From contig CAZPMO010000140.1 of NCBI GenBank assembly GCA_964587515.1, positions 1-12,848 on the forward strand: a DNA stretch of 12,848 nucleotides, read 5' to 3'. Shown one piece after another: positions 1-8,432 of this stretch; the stretch's first letter is position 1; every line of letters begins with the position of its first letter. The position numbers and the translations under genes are program-made. The notes under the pieces were generated by a model, which was not told the origin of the DNA, did no database searches, and saw only the letters and a list, made by a program, of their open reading frames with translations. The DNA is from CAZPMO01 sp964587515 (GTDB lineage Bacteria > Pseudomonadota > Alphaproteobacteria > MPNO01).

Positions 1-93
1 TCTTTGCCGATGCGCCGCATCGCCATGCGAAGCGCGCCTAACCACGGGGCGGAATAATCTCGGTCAAATGATTCTATTTGGTCGGATCATGCT
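1..93. other. Unassigned sequence downstream of lpxA
   Basis: In relatives, lpxA is often followed by lpxI or lpxB, but this 93-base end is too short to show it. On the minus strand an ATG at 90-88 lies 3 nt after the lpxA stop but meets a stop after eight codons. A second ATG at 26-24 opens a frame (MAMRRIGK) that runs off the window, with no clear Shine-Dalgarno and no match I recognise to LpxI or LpxB. On the plus strand, short frames also enter from the edge and stop here. No terminator hairpin is evident. Confidence 0.3.
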
Positions 94-894
94 CTAGCCG
101 CCATGCTCCGCGTGGGGTTGGCAGATCGCGCGCGAGGAATTGGACCGTATGAACTCGACAATATCCATGACCGGCTTGTCATCCTTGTACATCTCGGCCA
201 CGTCTTCAAGGCGTTCGCTCATCGTGCCCTCTTCGGCGAACAGCAACCGATAGGCCTTGCGAAGCGCGGTTACGTCGCCCCGGGAGAATCCACGGCGTTT
301 CAGCCCAACGATATTCAGGCCGCTGAGCCTGGCCCGGTTCCCGGTGACCGACCCGTAGGGAATAACGTCGTTCTCAACGCCGGTCATGCCGCCGACCATG
401 GCGTGGCCGCCGACGCGGCAAAACTGGTGAACCGCCGACATACCGCCCAGGATGGCGTAGTCCTCGATCTCGACGTGACCGGCCAATGTCGCGTTGTTCG
501 CCAGGATCACGTGATTTCCGACGACGCAATCATGGGCGATGTGGCTGCCCACCATGAACAAGCAGTTGTTGCCGACCAGGGTCCGCATGCCGCCGCCTCG
601 GGTGCCGGGGTTCATGGTCACGTATTCACGAACGATGTTGTTCGCGCCGATCAACAGTTCCGACGGCTCGCCCTGATATTTGAGATCCTGCGGCGGATTG
701 CCGATCGAGGCGAAAGAATAGAAATGGGAATTGGGACCGATACGGGTCCGCCCGGCCACCACGACATGGGAGTGAAGCTTCACCCCTTCCGACAACTCGA
801 CGTCCGGTCCGACGACGCAGTACGGACCGATTACGACTCCGGCCGCGATATCGGCGCCATCGTCGACGATGGCTGTTGGGTGGATTTCAGGCAT
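94..894 (-). CDS. lpxA: UDP-N-acetylglucosamine acyltransferase LpxA
   Basis: LpxA catalyses the first step of lipid A synthesis in the cytoplasm, moving a 3-hydroxyacyl chain from ACP to the 3-OH of UDP-GlcNAc. The 266-residue product matches the usual length of about 260. Residues 1-190 form a left-handed beta-helix of hexapeptide repeats, followed by an alpha-helical C-terminal domain that begins near the conserved GLKRRGFSR stretch. The segment SHIAHDC (117-123) holds the expected catalytic histidine, H121, equivalent to E. coli H125, and NPPQDLKY (66-73) is a family hallmark. Residue 169, aligning without gaps to the E. coli acyl-length ruler G173, is glycine, which suggests a long (C14-type) acyl chain; this is inferred from the E. 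coli/Pseudomonas comparison. The ATG overlaps the fabZ stop by 8 nt, so translation is probably coupled. It is the last recognisable gene of the cluster. Confidence 0.97.
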   Translation of the reverse strand: MPEIHPTAIVDDGADIAAGVVIGPYCVVGPDVELSEGVKLHSHVVVAGRTRIGPNSHFYSFASIGNPPQDLKYQGEPSELLIGANNIVREYVTMNPGTRGGGMRTLVGNNCLFMVGSHIAHDCVVGNHVILANNATLAGHVEIEDYAILGGMSAVHQFCRVGGHAMVGGMTGVENDVIPYGSVTGNRARLSGLNIVGLKRRGFSRGDVTALRKAYRLLFAEEGTMSERLEDVAEMYKDDKPVMDIVEFIRSNSSRAICQPHAEHGG

Positions 895-1360
895 CGCCGT
901 CGAGGATCATCGCCGCGAAAGTCGCCTCGGCGACCAGCGTTTCGCCGACCATAGCCTTGCCGGTGAATTTCCAGACATTTCCACGGCTCTGCTGCTTGAC
1001 GACCTTGACGTGAACGGTATCGCCCGGCACCACGGGTTTGCGAAAACGCGCATTGTCGATGGACATGAAATAGACGAGTTTGCCCTCGGCATGCGCGCCC
1101 AGCGTATGAACGACCAGGATCGCCGCGGTCTGCGCCATCGCTTCGATCAGAAGTACTCCCGGCATCACCTTGTGATCCGGGAAATGACCTTCGAAATAGG
1201 GTTCGTTAACCGAGACGTTCTTAATGCCGGTGGCCCGTTCATCCGGCACCATGTCAATCATGCGATCGACCATCAGAAATGGATACCGGTGCGGGATCAT
1301 TTCCATGATCCGCTCAATATCGATCTCGGTGGCCAGTTCTTGCGTCTCGACCGTGTCCAT
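887..1360 (-). CDS. fabZ: 3-hydroxyacyl-[ACP] dehydratase FabZ
   Basis: FabZ dehydrates 3-hydroxyacyl-ACP to trans-2-enoyl-ACP in type II fatty acid elongation in the cytoplasm. It competes with LpxA and LpxD for the same 3-hydroxyacyl-ACP pool, which makes its position between lpxD and lpxA functionally sensible. The 157-residue hot-dog fold protein carries the central-helix motif GHFPDHKVMPGVLLIEAMAQ. Its active-site H59 and E73 are 14 residues apart, as in E. coli H54/E68. I chose the ATG at 1360, 2 nt after the lpxD stop with an AGGG about 9 nt upstream. A GTG two codons earlier (1366), overlapping the lpxD stop, is the alternative. The 3' end overlaps lpxA by 8 nt. Confidence 0.97.
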   Translation of the reverse strand: MDTVETQELATEIDIERIMEMIPHRYPFLMVDRMIDMVPDERATGIKNVSVNEPYFEGHFPDHKVMPGVLLIEAMAQTAAILVVHTLGAHAEGKLVYFMSIDNARFRKPVVPGDTVHVKVVKQQSRGNVWKFTGKAMVGETLVAEATFAAMILDGDA

Positions 1361-1362
1361 GT

Positions 1363-2385
1363 TCACTGACCCTTCTTCTGCGTCAGCCGCTTCAGCGCCG
1401 CCACCTGCCGAAAAAACTGTTTAACCGGCATTGCCGGGGTCCCGACAACCGAAACACCGTTCTCGACGTCTCGAATGACGCCGGCCTGAGCCCCCACTCG
1501 CGCACCACTTCCGATCGACAGGTGCCCGGCAACGCCTGCCTGGCCCGCCATGATCGCGTAATCCCCGAGCTTGGTGCTCCCGGATATTCCGACCTGGGCG
1601 ACGATTATGCACCCCCGCCCCATTTGTACGTTGTGCCCGATTTGCACCAAATTATCAATCCTGCATCCATCGCCGACGATAGTGTCCGGTCCGGCGCCGC
1701 GATCAATGGTCGTATTGGCGCCAATTTCCACATCATCGCCGATAATAACGCGGCCAAGCTGCGGCATATCCACCGGCCCACCCGGTCCCAGCGCGAAACC
1801 GAACCCTTCCTCGCCGATGCGGGCGCCGGCCAGAATGCGCACATGCGATCCCATGATACAGAAGGCGATCGATACGTTGGCGCCGATGGATGCATCGTCG
1901 CCGATCACCACACCATCGTGGATTACGGTATTGGGGCCGATGATGCATCTCGCGCCAATCTCGACGCGCGCGCCAATGAAAGCGCCCGCCGCCACGGCGG
2001 TTCCGTCGCCGATCATGGCGCTGGGGTCCACATGGGCGGCGGCGGAAACACCACCCGCCGACAAACTCTCGGGATAAAAGGCCTGCGCCACCAACGCAAT
2101 CGACCGATACGGATTGTCGGAAATCAAAAGCGCCATACCGGACGGCCCATCCTTAATATAATCCGCGCGGATCATGCATGCCCCGGCCTTGCTGACACGC
2201 ATGGCGGACAGATAGCTGACATTATCGAGAAAGCTGATTTCTTCCGCGCCCGCGGTATCAAGCGGCGCGACATCCCGCATCACACGTTCTGGATCGGCGC
2301 CCGAATGCAACTCCGCCTCCGCGACATCGGCGAGTTGCCCAAGAGTAAACGGCCCTTTCACCGAAAAAAATCGCGGGTCGGCCAT
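1363..2385 (-). CDS. lpxD: UDP-3-O-(3-hydroxyacyl)glucosamine N-acyltransferase LpxD
   Basis: LpxD adds the second 3-hydroxyacyl chain, at the 2-amino group of UDP-3-O-acyl-glucosamine, in the cytoplasmic lipid A pathway. The product has 340 residues, the usual size. Residues 1-105 form the N-terminal uridine-binding domain, about 110-310 are hexapeptide repeats of a left-handed beta-helix, and a short basic helix ends the protein. NLVQIGHNV (245-253) contains the expected catalytic histidine H251, equivalent to E. coli H239. GEEGFGFA (191-198) is another family block. The ATG starts 3 nt after the stop of the skp-like gene. All expected blocks are present and nothing is truncated. Confidence 0.97.
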   Translation of the reverse strand: MADPRFFSVKGPFTLGQLADVAEAELHSGADPERVMRDVAPLDTAGAEEISFLDNVSYLSAMRVSKAGACMIRADYIKDGPSGMALLISDNPYRSIALVAQAFYPESLSAGGVSAAAHVDPSAMIGDGTAVAAGAFIGARVEIGARCIIGPNTVIHDGVVIGDDASIGANVSIAFCIMGSHVRILAGARIGEEGFGFALGPGGPVDMPQLGRVIIGDDVEIGANTTIDRGAGPDTIVGDGCRIDNLVQIGHNVQMGRGCIIVAQVGISGSTKLGDYAIMAGQAGVAGHLSIGSGARVGAQAGVIRDVENGVSVVGTPAMPVKQFFRQVAALKRLTQKKGQ

Positions 2386-2388
2386 GTC

Positions 2389-2943
2389 CTATTTCGGCCT
2401 CGCGACGGTTACCTTGACCGAAGGCAGTTGCTTGTTGAGGCGCGCAAGCGTCTGGTCGGTGATATCGAGGCTTTTCAACGACAACAGCACCACCGACTTG
2501 GGCAAAACCAGATTGATTTTGCGTTCGGAGGCGATTTTCGCTGCAATCTTAACCAGAGCGCCGCGGACTTTTTCCATGGCGCCGCCGAATGCCTTGTCGA
2601 GTTGCCGCTTCCGCCCCTGCACCGATCGCTGCGCGGTGCGCGCGCGTTCTTCGAACTTGCGGCGTTTCTGCGCATAGGCCTCGGGTGACAATATCGCTCT
2701 CTGGCGGGCGAGATCCTGTTCAGCCTTGCGCAACTGGCTTTCCTGGTTGCGTACCTCTTTCTGGTATTTGCCGCGGATCTTGTCCGCCTGCGGACGAACG
2801 CTTTTGGCCGCCAGCGATTCTCGCAGTATCCGCTGGATATCGAGGACGGCGATGGAGGGGTTCGGCATGGCTTGCGCAAATGCCGTCGTCGCGCCGCAAA
2901 TCAGCAGGACAATCAGAACGATCACGCGTCCAACTGCATTCAT
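2389..2943 (-). CDS. OmpH/Skp-family periplasmic chaperone
   Basis: This gene lies between bamA and lpxD, the normal place of skp/ompH. Skp-type proteins are periplasmic trimers that hold unfolded outer-membrane proteins for BamA. The 184-residue product begins with a clear signal peptide: a short N-region, a hydrophobic core VIVLIVLLICG, and a probable signal peptidase I site after AFA near residue 24. The mature part opens with a SIAVLDIQRIL strand, continues as a long charged, Lys/Arg/Gln/Glu-rich helical coiled-coil arm, and closes with a hydrophobic strand region containing NLVLPKSVVLL. I chose the ATG at 2943 because the signal peptide then starts correctly; an upstream in-frame extension to 3003 runs into bamA and is unlikely. 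The Shine-Dalgarno sequence is weak. Sequence conservation is low in this family, so the name rests on architecture plus context. Confidence 0.9.
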   Translation of the reverse strand: MNAVGRVIVLIVLLICGATTAFAQAMPNPSIAVLDIQRILRESLAAKSVRPQADKIRGKYQKEVRNQESQLRKAEQDLARQRAILSPEAYAQKRRKFEERARTAQRSVQGRKRQLDKAFGGAMEKVRGALVKIAAKIASERKINLVLPKSVVLLSLKSLDITDQTLARLNKQLPSVKVTVARPK

Positions 2944-2959
2944 GATTGTGTACCGTTGG

Positions 2960-5251
2960 TTAGAATCTTGTGCCGAAATTGAAACGCACAGCCTTGGTTT
3001 CATCGAATGATTCCTTCAGCAGAACCCTGCTGATATCGAGGCTCATTGGACCAAATGGCGACTTCCATCCAATGCCCGTTCCGACGGCGGCGCGTAACGA
3101 CCCGGTATCGGAAATCACGCCAAGTCCGCCATCGACCCCGCCCAGGCTACCCATGTCGCTGAACAGCCGCCCTTCAAAGCCAAGCTCACTGGGCAAACCG
3201 AGCGGAAAAGAGACCTGCAAGGAACTGCGATAGAACCATTTGCCGCCCACGGAGTCATTTGTCGCAACGTCGCGCGGCCCGATGCCCGCGCTTTCGAAAC
3301 CGCGTAGCGTATTGCCGCCAAGATAGAACCGGTCGAGAATTCGGACATCCCGATCCAACCCCATAATATAGCCGGTCCCGGCCCCGATACTGCCGATGAC
3401 GTCGGACGTAAACGGGTAATAATAAGATCCTGAGATTTCATTCTTCAGGAACCGGACATCGCCGCCCAACCCCGCGAGTTCATTCGCGAGGTTGAAGGTG
3501 AATCCTTCGGTCGGCGCGAAACGGCTGTCACGGGTATCGTAAGTCAGTGTCTGACCAATCGAGGAGGTCACCGCGGCCCCTTCCTGCTCCTTGATCGCCA
3601 GCGATGCGTCCGAGGCGATATCGGTCAACCGCTGGCGGCGCAGCGAATATTTCCAGACCTGGCGGAGCGGCTCGTTAATACGATATCCGAGCCGCAGCGC
3701 TGTTCCGAGGCTTTCCGAATCAAAGGAACTTTCACGCTGGAGATCGCGCGTGGTCCGGAACACGTCGAAACCGGCGGAAAGGTTTTTTTCCAAAAAATAC
3801 GGCTCGGTGAAACTGAGATCGACCTGCTGCTGCCGTTGGCCAATGGTAAGGCCAAGGTTGAGATCCTGCCCCTTGCCGACAAGGTTGCGCTCGCGCACAC
3901 GAATATCGCCCAGTACGCCGGAGGTCGATGAATATCCCGCGCCGAACGATATATCGCCGGTCGACTGCTCCTCGACCGCGACATTTATCACTGTCTGATC
4001 GGGGGTCCCGCCGGGGATATTCTTGACCTCGACCTTCTCGAAATAACCGAGATTACGAATTCGGGATCGGGACCGCCTGAGCTTCGCGGTATTGAAAGCA
4101 TCGCCTTCGACCAGGCGGAATTCCCGCCGGATAACCTTATCCTGCGTGCGAACATTGCCCACGATATTGATCCGCGAGACGAAAACGCGTGGGCCTTCCT
4201 TCACGTTGAAAACAATATCGATCCGGCGCTTGTCCCGCTCCCGCGAAATCCGGGGCCGTATGTCGACGAAGGCGTAACCGAAACTGCCGGCCGCGTCGCT
4301 CAAATTGCCGACCGTATCCTCGACCGCGTCCGCGTCGTACCATTCGCCCTCGGCCACTTTCAGATGCTTTCGAAGCTCCTTCGGGTCGAGATCGCGCAAG
4401 GCGGTGTTGATTTCAACACTGCCGACGCGATAGCGCTCGCCCTCATCCACGGTGAAGGTGATGAAAAACCCTTCGCGGTCGGCGGACAGTTCCGCGACGC
4501 CGGAAACGACCCTGAAATCGGCATAGCCCGCCGCCAGGTAATAGCGCCGAAGCAGTTCGCGGTCGAACGTCAATCGATCGGGATCATAGGTATCGGTAGC
4601 GGAAAAGACCCTGTACCACGCGCTTTCCTTCGTCTGGACGACGCCGCGCAATTTCCTGTCGCTGAACTGCCGGTTGCCGATGAAACTGATCTTTCGAATT
4701 TCCGTCAGCTTTCCTTCGGTAATCTCGAACACCAGATCGACACGATTCTGCGGCTGCTGGATGACCTTCGGTTCAACCCGCGCGGCGAACCGGCCGCTGC
4801 GCCGATAAATATCGATGATCCGCTGCACATCCTGTTGAACGCGCGCGCGGGTAAACACCACGCGTGGCCGCAACCGGATTTCCGCGTCGAGGATTTCGTC
4901 CGTGATCCGTTTGTTTCCTTCGAACGCGAGACGATTGATCACCGGATTTTCGACGATCCGCACCACGACCGCATTGCCTTCGCGGCGCAGAATCACGTCC
5001 GCGAAAAGACCCGTCGCAAAAAGGCTTTTCAGCGATTTGTCCATCATCGCGGCATCGACGCGATCGCCCCGGTTAAAGGACATATAGGACCGTACGGTTT
5101 CCGCCTCGATGCGTTGCGATCCCTCGACCTGGATCGCGTCGACGGTGAATGGCGCGCCCGAATTCTGCGCCGCAACCCGCGCGCCCCCCGCCATGGTCAA
5201 GACCATGGCCAGCGCGATCACACAGGCGCTCGGGAAACAGCGCAATTTCAT
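2960..5251 (-). CDS. bamA: Outer membrane protein assembly factor BamA
   Basis: BamA is the Omp85-family core of the BAM complex, which folds beta-barrel proteins into the outer membrane. The 763-residue product starts with a signal peptide ending near ARVAAQ (residue 29). About 400 residues of five POTRA domains follow, with repeated signs such as FTVDAIQVEG, RLAFEGNKRI, KISFIGNRQF and RINIVGNVRT at strand 1 of successive domains. A 16-strand barrel of about 330 residues completes it. The L6-loop motif appears as LRGF (649-652), and the final residue is phenylalanine after RFNFGTR, a classical beta-signal. I chose the ATG at 5251 because GAGG sits 6 nt upstream and the signal peptide then starts MKLR; an ATG at 5266, five codons earlier, is possible. 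The gene starts 16 nt after rseP and stops 16 nt before the skp-like gene. Confidence 0.97.
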   Translation of the reverse strand: MKLRCFPSACVIALAMVLTMAGGARVAAQNSGAPFTVDAIQVEGSQRIEAETVRSYMSFNRGDRVDAAMMDKSLKSLFATGLFADVILRREGNAVVVRIVENPVINRLAFEGNKRITDEILDAEIRLRPRVVFTRARVQQDVQRIIDIYRRSGRFAARVEPKVIQQPQNRVDLVFEITEGKLTEIRKISFIGNRQFSDRKLRGVVQTKESAWYRVFSATDTYDPDRLTFDRELLRRYYLAAGYADFRVVSGVAELSADREGFFITFTVDEGERYRVGSVEINTALRDLDPKELRKHLKVAEGEWYDADAVEDTVGNLSDAAGSFGYAFVDIRPRISRERDKRRIDIVFNVKEGPRVFVSRINIVGNVRTQDKVIRREFRLVEGDAFNTAKLRRSRSRIRNLGYFEKVEVKNIPGGTPDQTVINVAVEEQSTGDISFGAGYSSTSGVLGDIRVRERNLVGKGQDLNLGLTIGQRQQQVDLSFTEPYFLEKNLSAGFDVFRTTRDLQRESSFDSESLGTALRLGYRINEPLRQVWKYSLRRQRLTDIASDASLAIKEQEGAAVTSSIGQTLTYDTRDSRFAPTEGFTFNLANELAGLGGDVRFLKNEISGSYYYPFTSDVIGSIGAGTGYIMGLDRDVRILDRFYLGGNTLRGFESAGIGPRDVATNDSVGGKWFYRSSLQVSFPLGLPSELGFEGRLFSDMGSLGGVDGGLGVISDTGSLRAAVGTGIGWKSPFGPMSLDISRVLLKESFDETKAVRFNFGTRF

Positions 5252-5267
5252 CTCGCGCCTCGCCATC

Positions 5268-6404
5268 TCAGGTCACCAGATCCACGAAAAAATCGACCAC
5301 CTTCATCTGAACCAGATCGTTCCACGTCGCGAACACCATCAGAGCCAACACCATCGCTATTCCGATCCGAAAACCGTAATCCTGGGCGCGTTCACCGACC
5401 GGTCGTCCGCGGATCGCCTCGAAGGCATAGAACATCAGATGGCCGCCGTCGAGCATCGGCACCGGAAACAGGTTGATCAGCCCCAGGTTGATCGAAAGAA
5501 TCGCGGTGAACATCAGCAGGCTGGCAATTCCCGTTTGCCACATATCGCCGGACATCTGAGCGATTCTGATAGGCCCGCCGAGTTCCTTGGTGGTGCGCGT
5601 GCCGGATATGATCTGCCCAAGCGCCGTGAGGATGTTGCCGGTCATCAAGGCGGTTTCCTGCGTCGCGCGCCATATGGCGGTCGCCGGATTATAGCGCCTC
5701 ATGACCACGTCGCCGCCGCTCCGCGAGACACCCAGCCGACCGATGCGCGATGTGTTTCCGAACCTGTCGGTCTGCTCGACGATGCCGGCGACGGCCGAGA
5801 GCCGGATATCCCTGCCATCGCGCGTGACAACGATGTCGAGCGAGCCGCCCGGCGTCAGACGTACGATCTGGACCACTTGCTCAAAGCGTTCGATTTCGGT
5901 GCCGTTGATATTCTTGATGATGTCGCCCGACTTGATTCCGGCCGCCGCGGCGGCGCTATCGGGAAGAACCTCCGAGATATTGGCCGGCGTGTATGGTTGA
6001 CCGACCACGACAAACATTCCGGCCAAGATGACGATCGCGAACAGAAAATTCGCGAACGGCCCCGCGAACACCGTCGCGGCCCGCTGCGACAGGGGCTTGT
6101 TGTAGAACGATTGCCGCCTGTCTTCGTCGCTCACCGAGGGATCATCGCCCTCCGCGGGGTCGAGCCCGACTTCGCCGAACATCTTCACATAGCCGCCGAT
6201 TGGAATAAGGCTGAACTTCCAACGGGTTCCGGCGGAATCATCCCAACCGTATATCTCGGGCCCGAACCCGATGGAAAACACCTCTATCCGGACGCCGCAT
6301 TTGCGCGCGACCAAATAGTGACCCATCTCGTGGACGAAAACGAGAATCGTCAGGACGACAAGGAACGGAATCACGTAGTTCCAGCTGATTTCGAGAAGTT
6401 CCAT
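5268..6404 (-). CDS. rseP: RIP metalloprotease RseP (site-2 protease family)
   Basis: RseP is an inner-membrane zinc protease that cuts transmembrane segments of anti-sigma factors (RseA in E. coli) and remnant signal peptides. The 378-residue protein has the catalytic HEMGH at 25-29 in its first membrane helix. The third zinc ligand, D319, lies in NLFPVPMLDGGH near the C-terminus. One PDZ domain is visible at about 138-213 (ISEVLPDSAAAAAGIKSGD), whereas E. coli RseP has two and about 450 residues; the single-PDZ form is common in Alphaproteobacteria. I chose the ATG at 6404 because the membrane helix follows directly. An upstream extension to 6470 would overlap dxr and adds an unlikely Trp/Arg-rich lead. 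It lies 31 nt after dxr and 16 nt before bamA. Confidence 0.95.
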   Translation of the reverse strand: MELLEISWNYVIPFLVVLTILVFVHEMGHYLVARKCGVRIEVFSIGFGPEIYGWDDSAGTRWKFSLIPIGGYVKMFGEVGLDPAEGDDPSVSDEDRRQSFYNKPLSQRAATVFAGPFANFLFAIVILAGMFVVVGQPYTPANISEVLPDSAAAAAGIKSGDIIKNINGTEIERFEQVVQIVRLTPGGSLDIVVTRDGRDIRLSAVAGIVEQTDRFGNTSRIGRLGVSRSGGDVVMRRYNPATAIWRATQETALMTGNILTALGQIISGTRTTKELGGPIRIAQMSGDMWQTGIASLLMFTAILSINLGLINLFPVPMLDGGHLMFYAFEAIRGRPVGERAQDYGFRIGIAMVLALMVFATWNDLVQMKVVDFFVDLVT

Positions 6405-6435
6405 CCTGCCAATCCAAATGCCGTTCGCTACCAGG

Positions 6436-7617
6436 TCAGCAAGCGACGCCCATCGTTCCGCGCGCCACATCGCGCGCTTCCGCGTCGATCCGAATGACCT
6501 CGTCCAGCGAATCCAGCTCCTTGCGGGTTATACGGCCCAGTGTCTCTTCCACGGTCCGCGGAATATCGAGGAATCCGATGTGACCAGCCAAAAAACCATG
6601 GACGGCCTCCTCATTCGCCGCATTTAGAATAGTAGGCGCTGAACCACCAATTTTCAAGGCTTCACGCGCCAGACGAATGGCCGGAAACCTTCGAGAATCA
6701 GGCGATTCAAAGGTCAATTGCCCGATCTGGCATAAATCCAGCCGAGGGCTCGGCGCCGCCATGCGATCGGGCCATCCGAGCGCGTAGGAAATAGGGGTTC
6801 GCATATCCGGTGAGCCGAGCTGCGCCAGAACCGATCCATCGACGTATGACACCATACTGTGGATGATCGACTGGGCATGGACCACGATATCGATGCGATC
6901 CTCCGGCAAACCGAACAGGTGATAGGCCTCGATCAGTTCCAATCCCTTGTTCATCATTGTCGCGGAATCGACGGAAACCTTCGCGCCCATATCCCAGTTC
7001 GGATGCGCGACCGCCTGATCCGGCGTCACATGCTCCATATCCTTCAGCGAGAAGGTGCGAAATGGCCCGCCGGAGGCGGTGAGGATAATCCGTTCTATCG
7101 ACTCCAGATTTTCAAAGTCAAATACCTGAAAGATCGCATTATGTTCGGAATCCACCGGCAAAAGGGTTGCGCCGTGCCTTTCGGTCTCCCGCATGACCAG
7201 GTCGCCCGCGCATACCAGACATTCCTTGTTCGCGAGGGCCACGATCGCGCCGCGCCGGATCGCGGCGAGGGTCGGCTCCAACCCGGCCGCGCCGACGATC
7301 GCCGCCATCACCCAGTTCGCCGGCCTCGCCGCCGCTTCGATCAGCGCCTCGGGACCCGCCGCGGCCTCGATAGCGGTTCCAGCCAGCGCCTTCTTCAGAT
7401 CGGCATAACGGTCCGGGTTCGCGACAACCGCCAGCCGCGCGCCGAGGCGTTTGGCCTGATCGGCGAGAAGATCAATATTGCCGTTGGCGGTCAGTGCTTC
7501 CACGTCGAAACTGGCTGGATCACGCTCTATCAGATCGATCGTGTTGCAGCCGACCGACCCGGTCGACCCCAGGATCGTTACCCTTTTTCGCATGGTATCC
7601 GCTTTTTCAAGCGTCAT
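6436..7617 (-). CDS. dxr: 1-deoxy-D-xylulose 5-phosphate reductoisomerase
   Basis: Dxr converts DXP to 2-C-methyl-D-erythritol 4-phosphate with NADPH, the committing step of the MEP isoprenoid pathway, which ultimately supplies the substrates of UppS encoded nearby. The 393-residue product shows the NADPH-binding GSTGSVG (17-23), ANKE (129-132), the metal-binding DSE (156-158), the TASGGP loop (180-185), the active-site lid region around HPNW (205-208), and NKGLE (223-227) with the second metal-ligand glutamate. These are all the expected catalytic blocks. I chose the ATG at 7617 because it makes an ATGA overlap with the cdsA stop. The ATG at 7593 (giving MRKRVTILGSTGSVG, the commonest family start) and the ATG at 7623 are alternatives, so the first eight codons are uncertain. 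Confidence 0.96.
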   Translation of the reverse strand: MTLEKADTMRKRVTILGSTGSVGCNTIDLIERDPASFDVEALTANGNIDLLADQAKRLGARLAVVANPDRYADLKKALAGTAIEAAAGPEALIEAAARPANWVMAAIVGAAGLEPTLAAIRRGAIVALANKECLVCAGDLVMRETERHGATLLPVDSEHNAIFQVFDFENLESIERIILTASGGPFRTFSLKDMEHVTPDQAVAHPNWDMGAKVSVDSATMMNKGLELIEAYHLFGLPEDRIDIVVHAQSIIHSMVSYVDGSVLAQLGSPDMRTPISYALGWPDRMAAPSPRLDLCQIGQLTFESPDSRRFPAIRLAREALKIGGSAPTILNAANEEAVHGFLAGHIGFLDIPRTVEETLGRITRKELDSLDEVIRIDAEARDVARGTMGVAC

Positions 7618-8432
7618 TCCCATAACAGTCCGCTCCCCCGGGTCGAGTACAATAACAACGCCATGACAGGCGCCGACGACAACAGCCCATCAAACCTGTC
7701 GAGCACGCCGCCATGCCCGGGAATCAGATTACTCGCGTCCTTGACGCCGAACCGCCTCTTCACGAATGATATGCCAAGATCGCCGGTCTGCGCCACCACG
7801 GCGAAACAGACGCCTAAAAGCGCCACCGCGAATAGTTCCGACGCGCCACCCCATACACCCCACGCATACGCCCAGCACCCGGCGCCCAACATGCCGCCGA
7901 AGAGCCCCGCCCAGGTCTTGCCGGGGCTGATGCGGGGCGCGAGCCGCCGGCCGCCGATCTTCTTTCCCACCACGTACGCGGCCACATCCGTCGCCCAGAC
8001 CGCGCCGATCAGCCATATCATATTCTTCAATCCGAATGCCGGATCGGCCCTCAACCAGATCGCGGTGACACAGGGAAGCCCGATGACCACCACTCCAGGG
8101 CCAATCCAGCGTGATGCGCCGCGTCCGGACAGGGCCGCCACCGCGTAACCGCCGCAAAGGCCCAACGCCACAACGTACAGCGCATATTCGATCCGTCCCG
8201 CCCACGCCAATATGCATGCCACGCCGACTGTCACGCTCAGAACCCACCCGCTGGCGCCGTAACGGCCTTCACAGCAAATACGTTCCCATTCCCACGTCAT
8301 CGCCAGCGCGGCCACGATCATGAATGTCTCGAAATAGGGAGTCCCGAAATAGACCGCCGCCAGGGTAACCGGCCCAAATATGCCGGCCGAAAGGACCCTG
8401 AGTTTCAGCTCTTTTATTTGGCTGTCATCCAC
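7614..8432 (-). CDS. cdsA: Phosphatidate cytidylyltransferase CdsA (GTG start)
   Basis: CdsA makes CDP-diacylglycerol from phosphatidate and CTP in the inner membrane, the branch point to all major phospholipids. The 272-residue product is strongly hydrophobic, with about six to eight membrane segments. Its C-terminal part carries the complete CDP-alcohol cytidylyltransferase signature: SFVKRRFGVKD at about 222-232, then IPGHGGVLDRFD with acidic residues D245 and D248. WATDVAAY and SPGKTWAG are further family blocks. No ATG lies near the conserved ELKLRVLSAG beginning. I infer a GTG start at 8432, which overlaps the uppS stop by 8 nt; a TTG at 8486, deeper inside uppS, is less likely. The gene overlaps dxr by 4 nt (ATGA). 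Confidence 0.95.
   Translation of the reverse strand: MDDSQIKELKLRVLSAGIFGPVTLAAVYFGTPYFETFMIVAALAMTWEWERICCEGRYGASGWVLSVTVGVACILAWAGRIEYALYVVALGLCGGYAVAALSGRGASRWIGPGVVVIGLPCVTAIWLRADPAFGLKNMIWLIGAVWATDVAAYVVGKKIGGRRLAPRISPGKTWAGLFGGMLGAGCWAYAWGVWGGASELFAVALLGVCFAVVAQTGDLGISFVKRRFGVKDASNLIPGHGGVLDRFDGLLSSAPVMALLLYSTRGSGLLWE

Noticed and set aside
1522..2688. 388-codon plus-strand open frame opposite lpxD and skp
   Set aside because: It mirrors the codon pattern of the GC-rich genes on the minus strand, has no family motifs and no credible ribosome-binding site, and the opposite strand holds complete conserved genes.
4364..6497. Two long plus-strand open frames (370 and 462 codons) opposite bamA and rseP
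   Set aside because: Their composition is rich in His, Arg and Asp, typical of antisense readings of GC-rich genes. bamA and rseP explain the region completely.
6859..8148. 429-codon plus-strand open frame opposite dxr and cdsA
   Set aside because: It is an antisense shadow with no recognisable domain; dxr and cdsA carry all their catalytic motifs on the minus strand.
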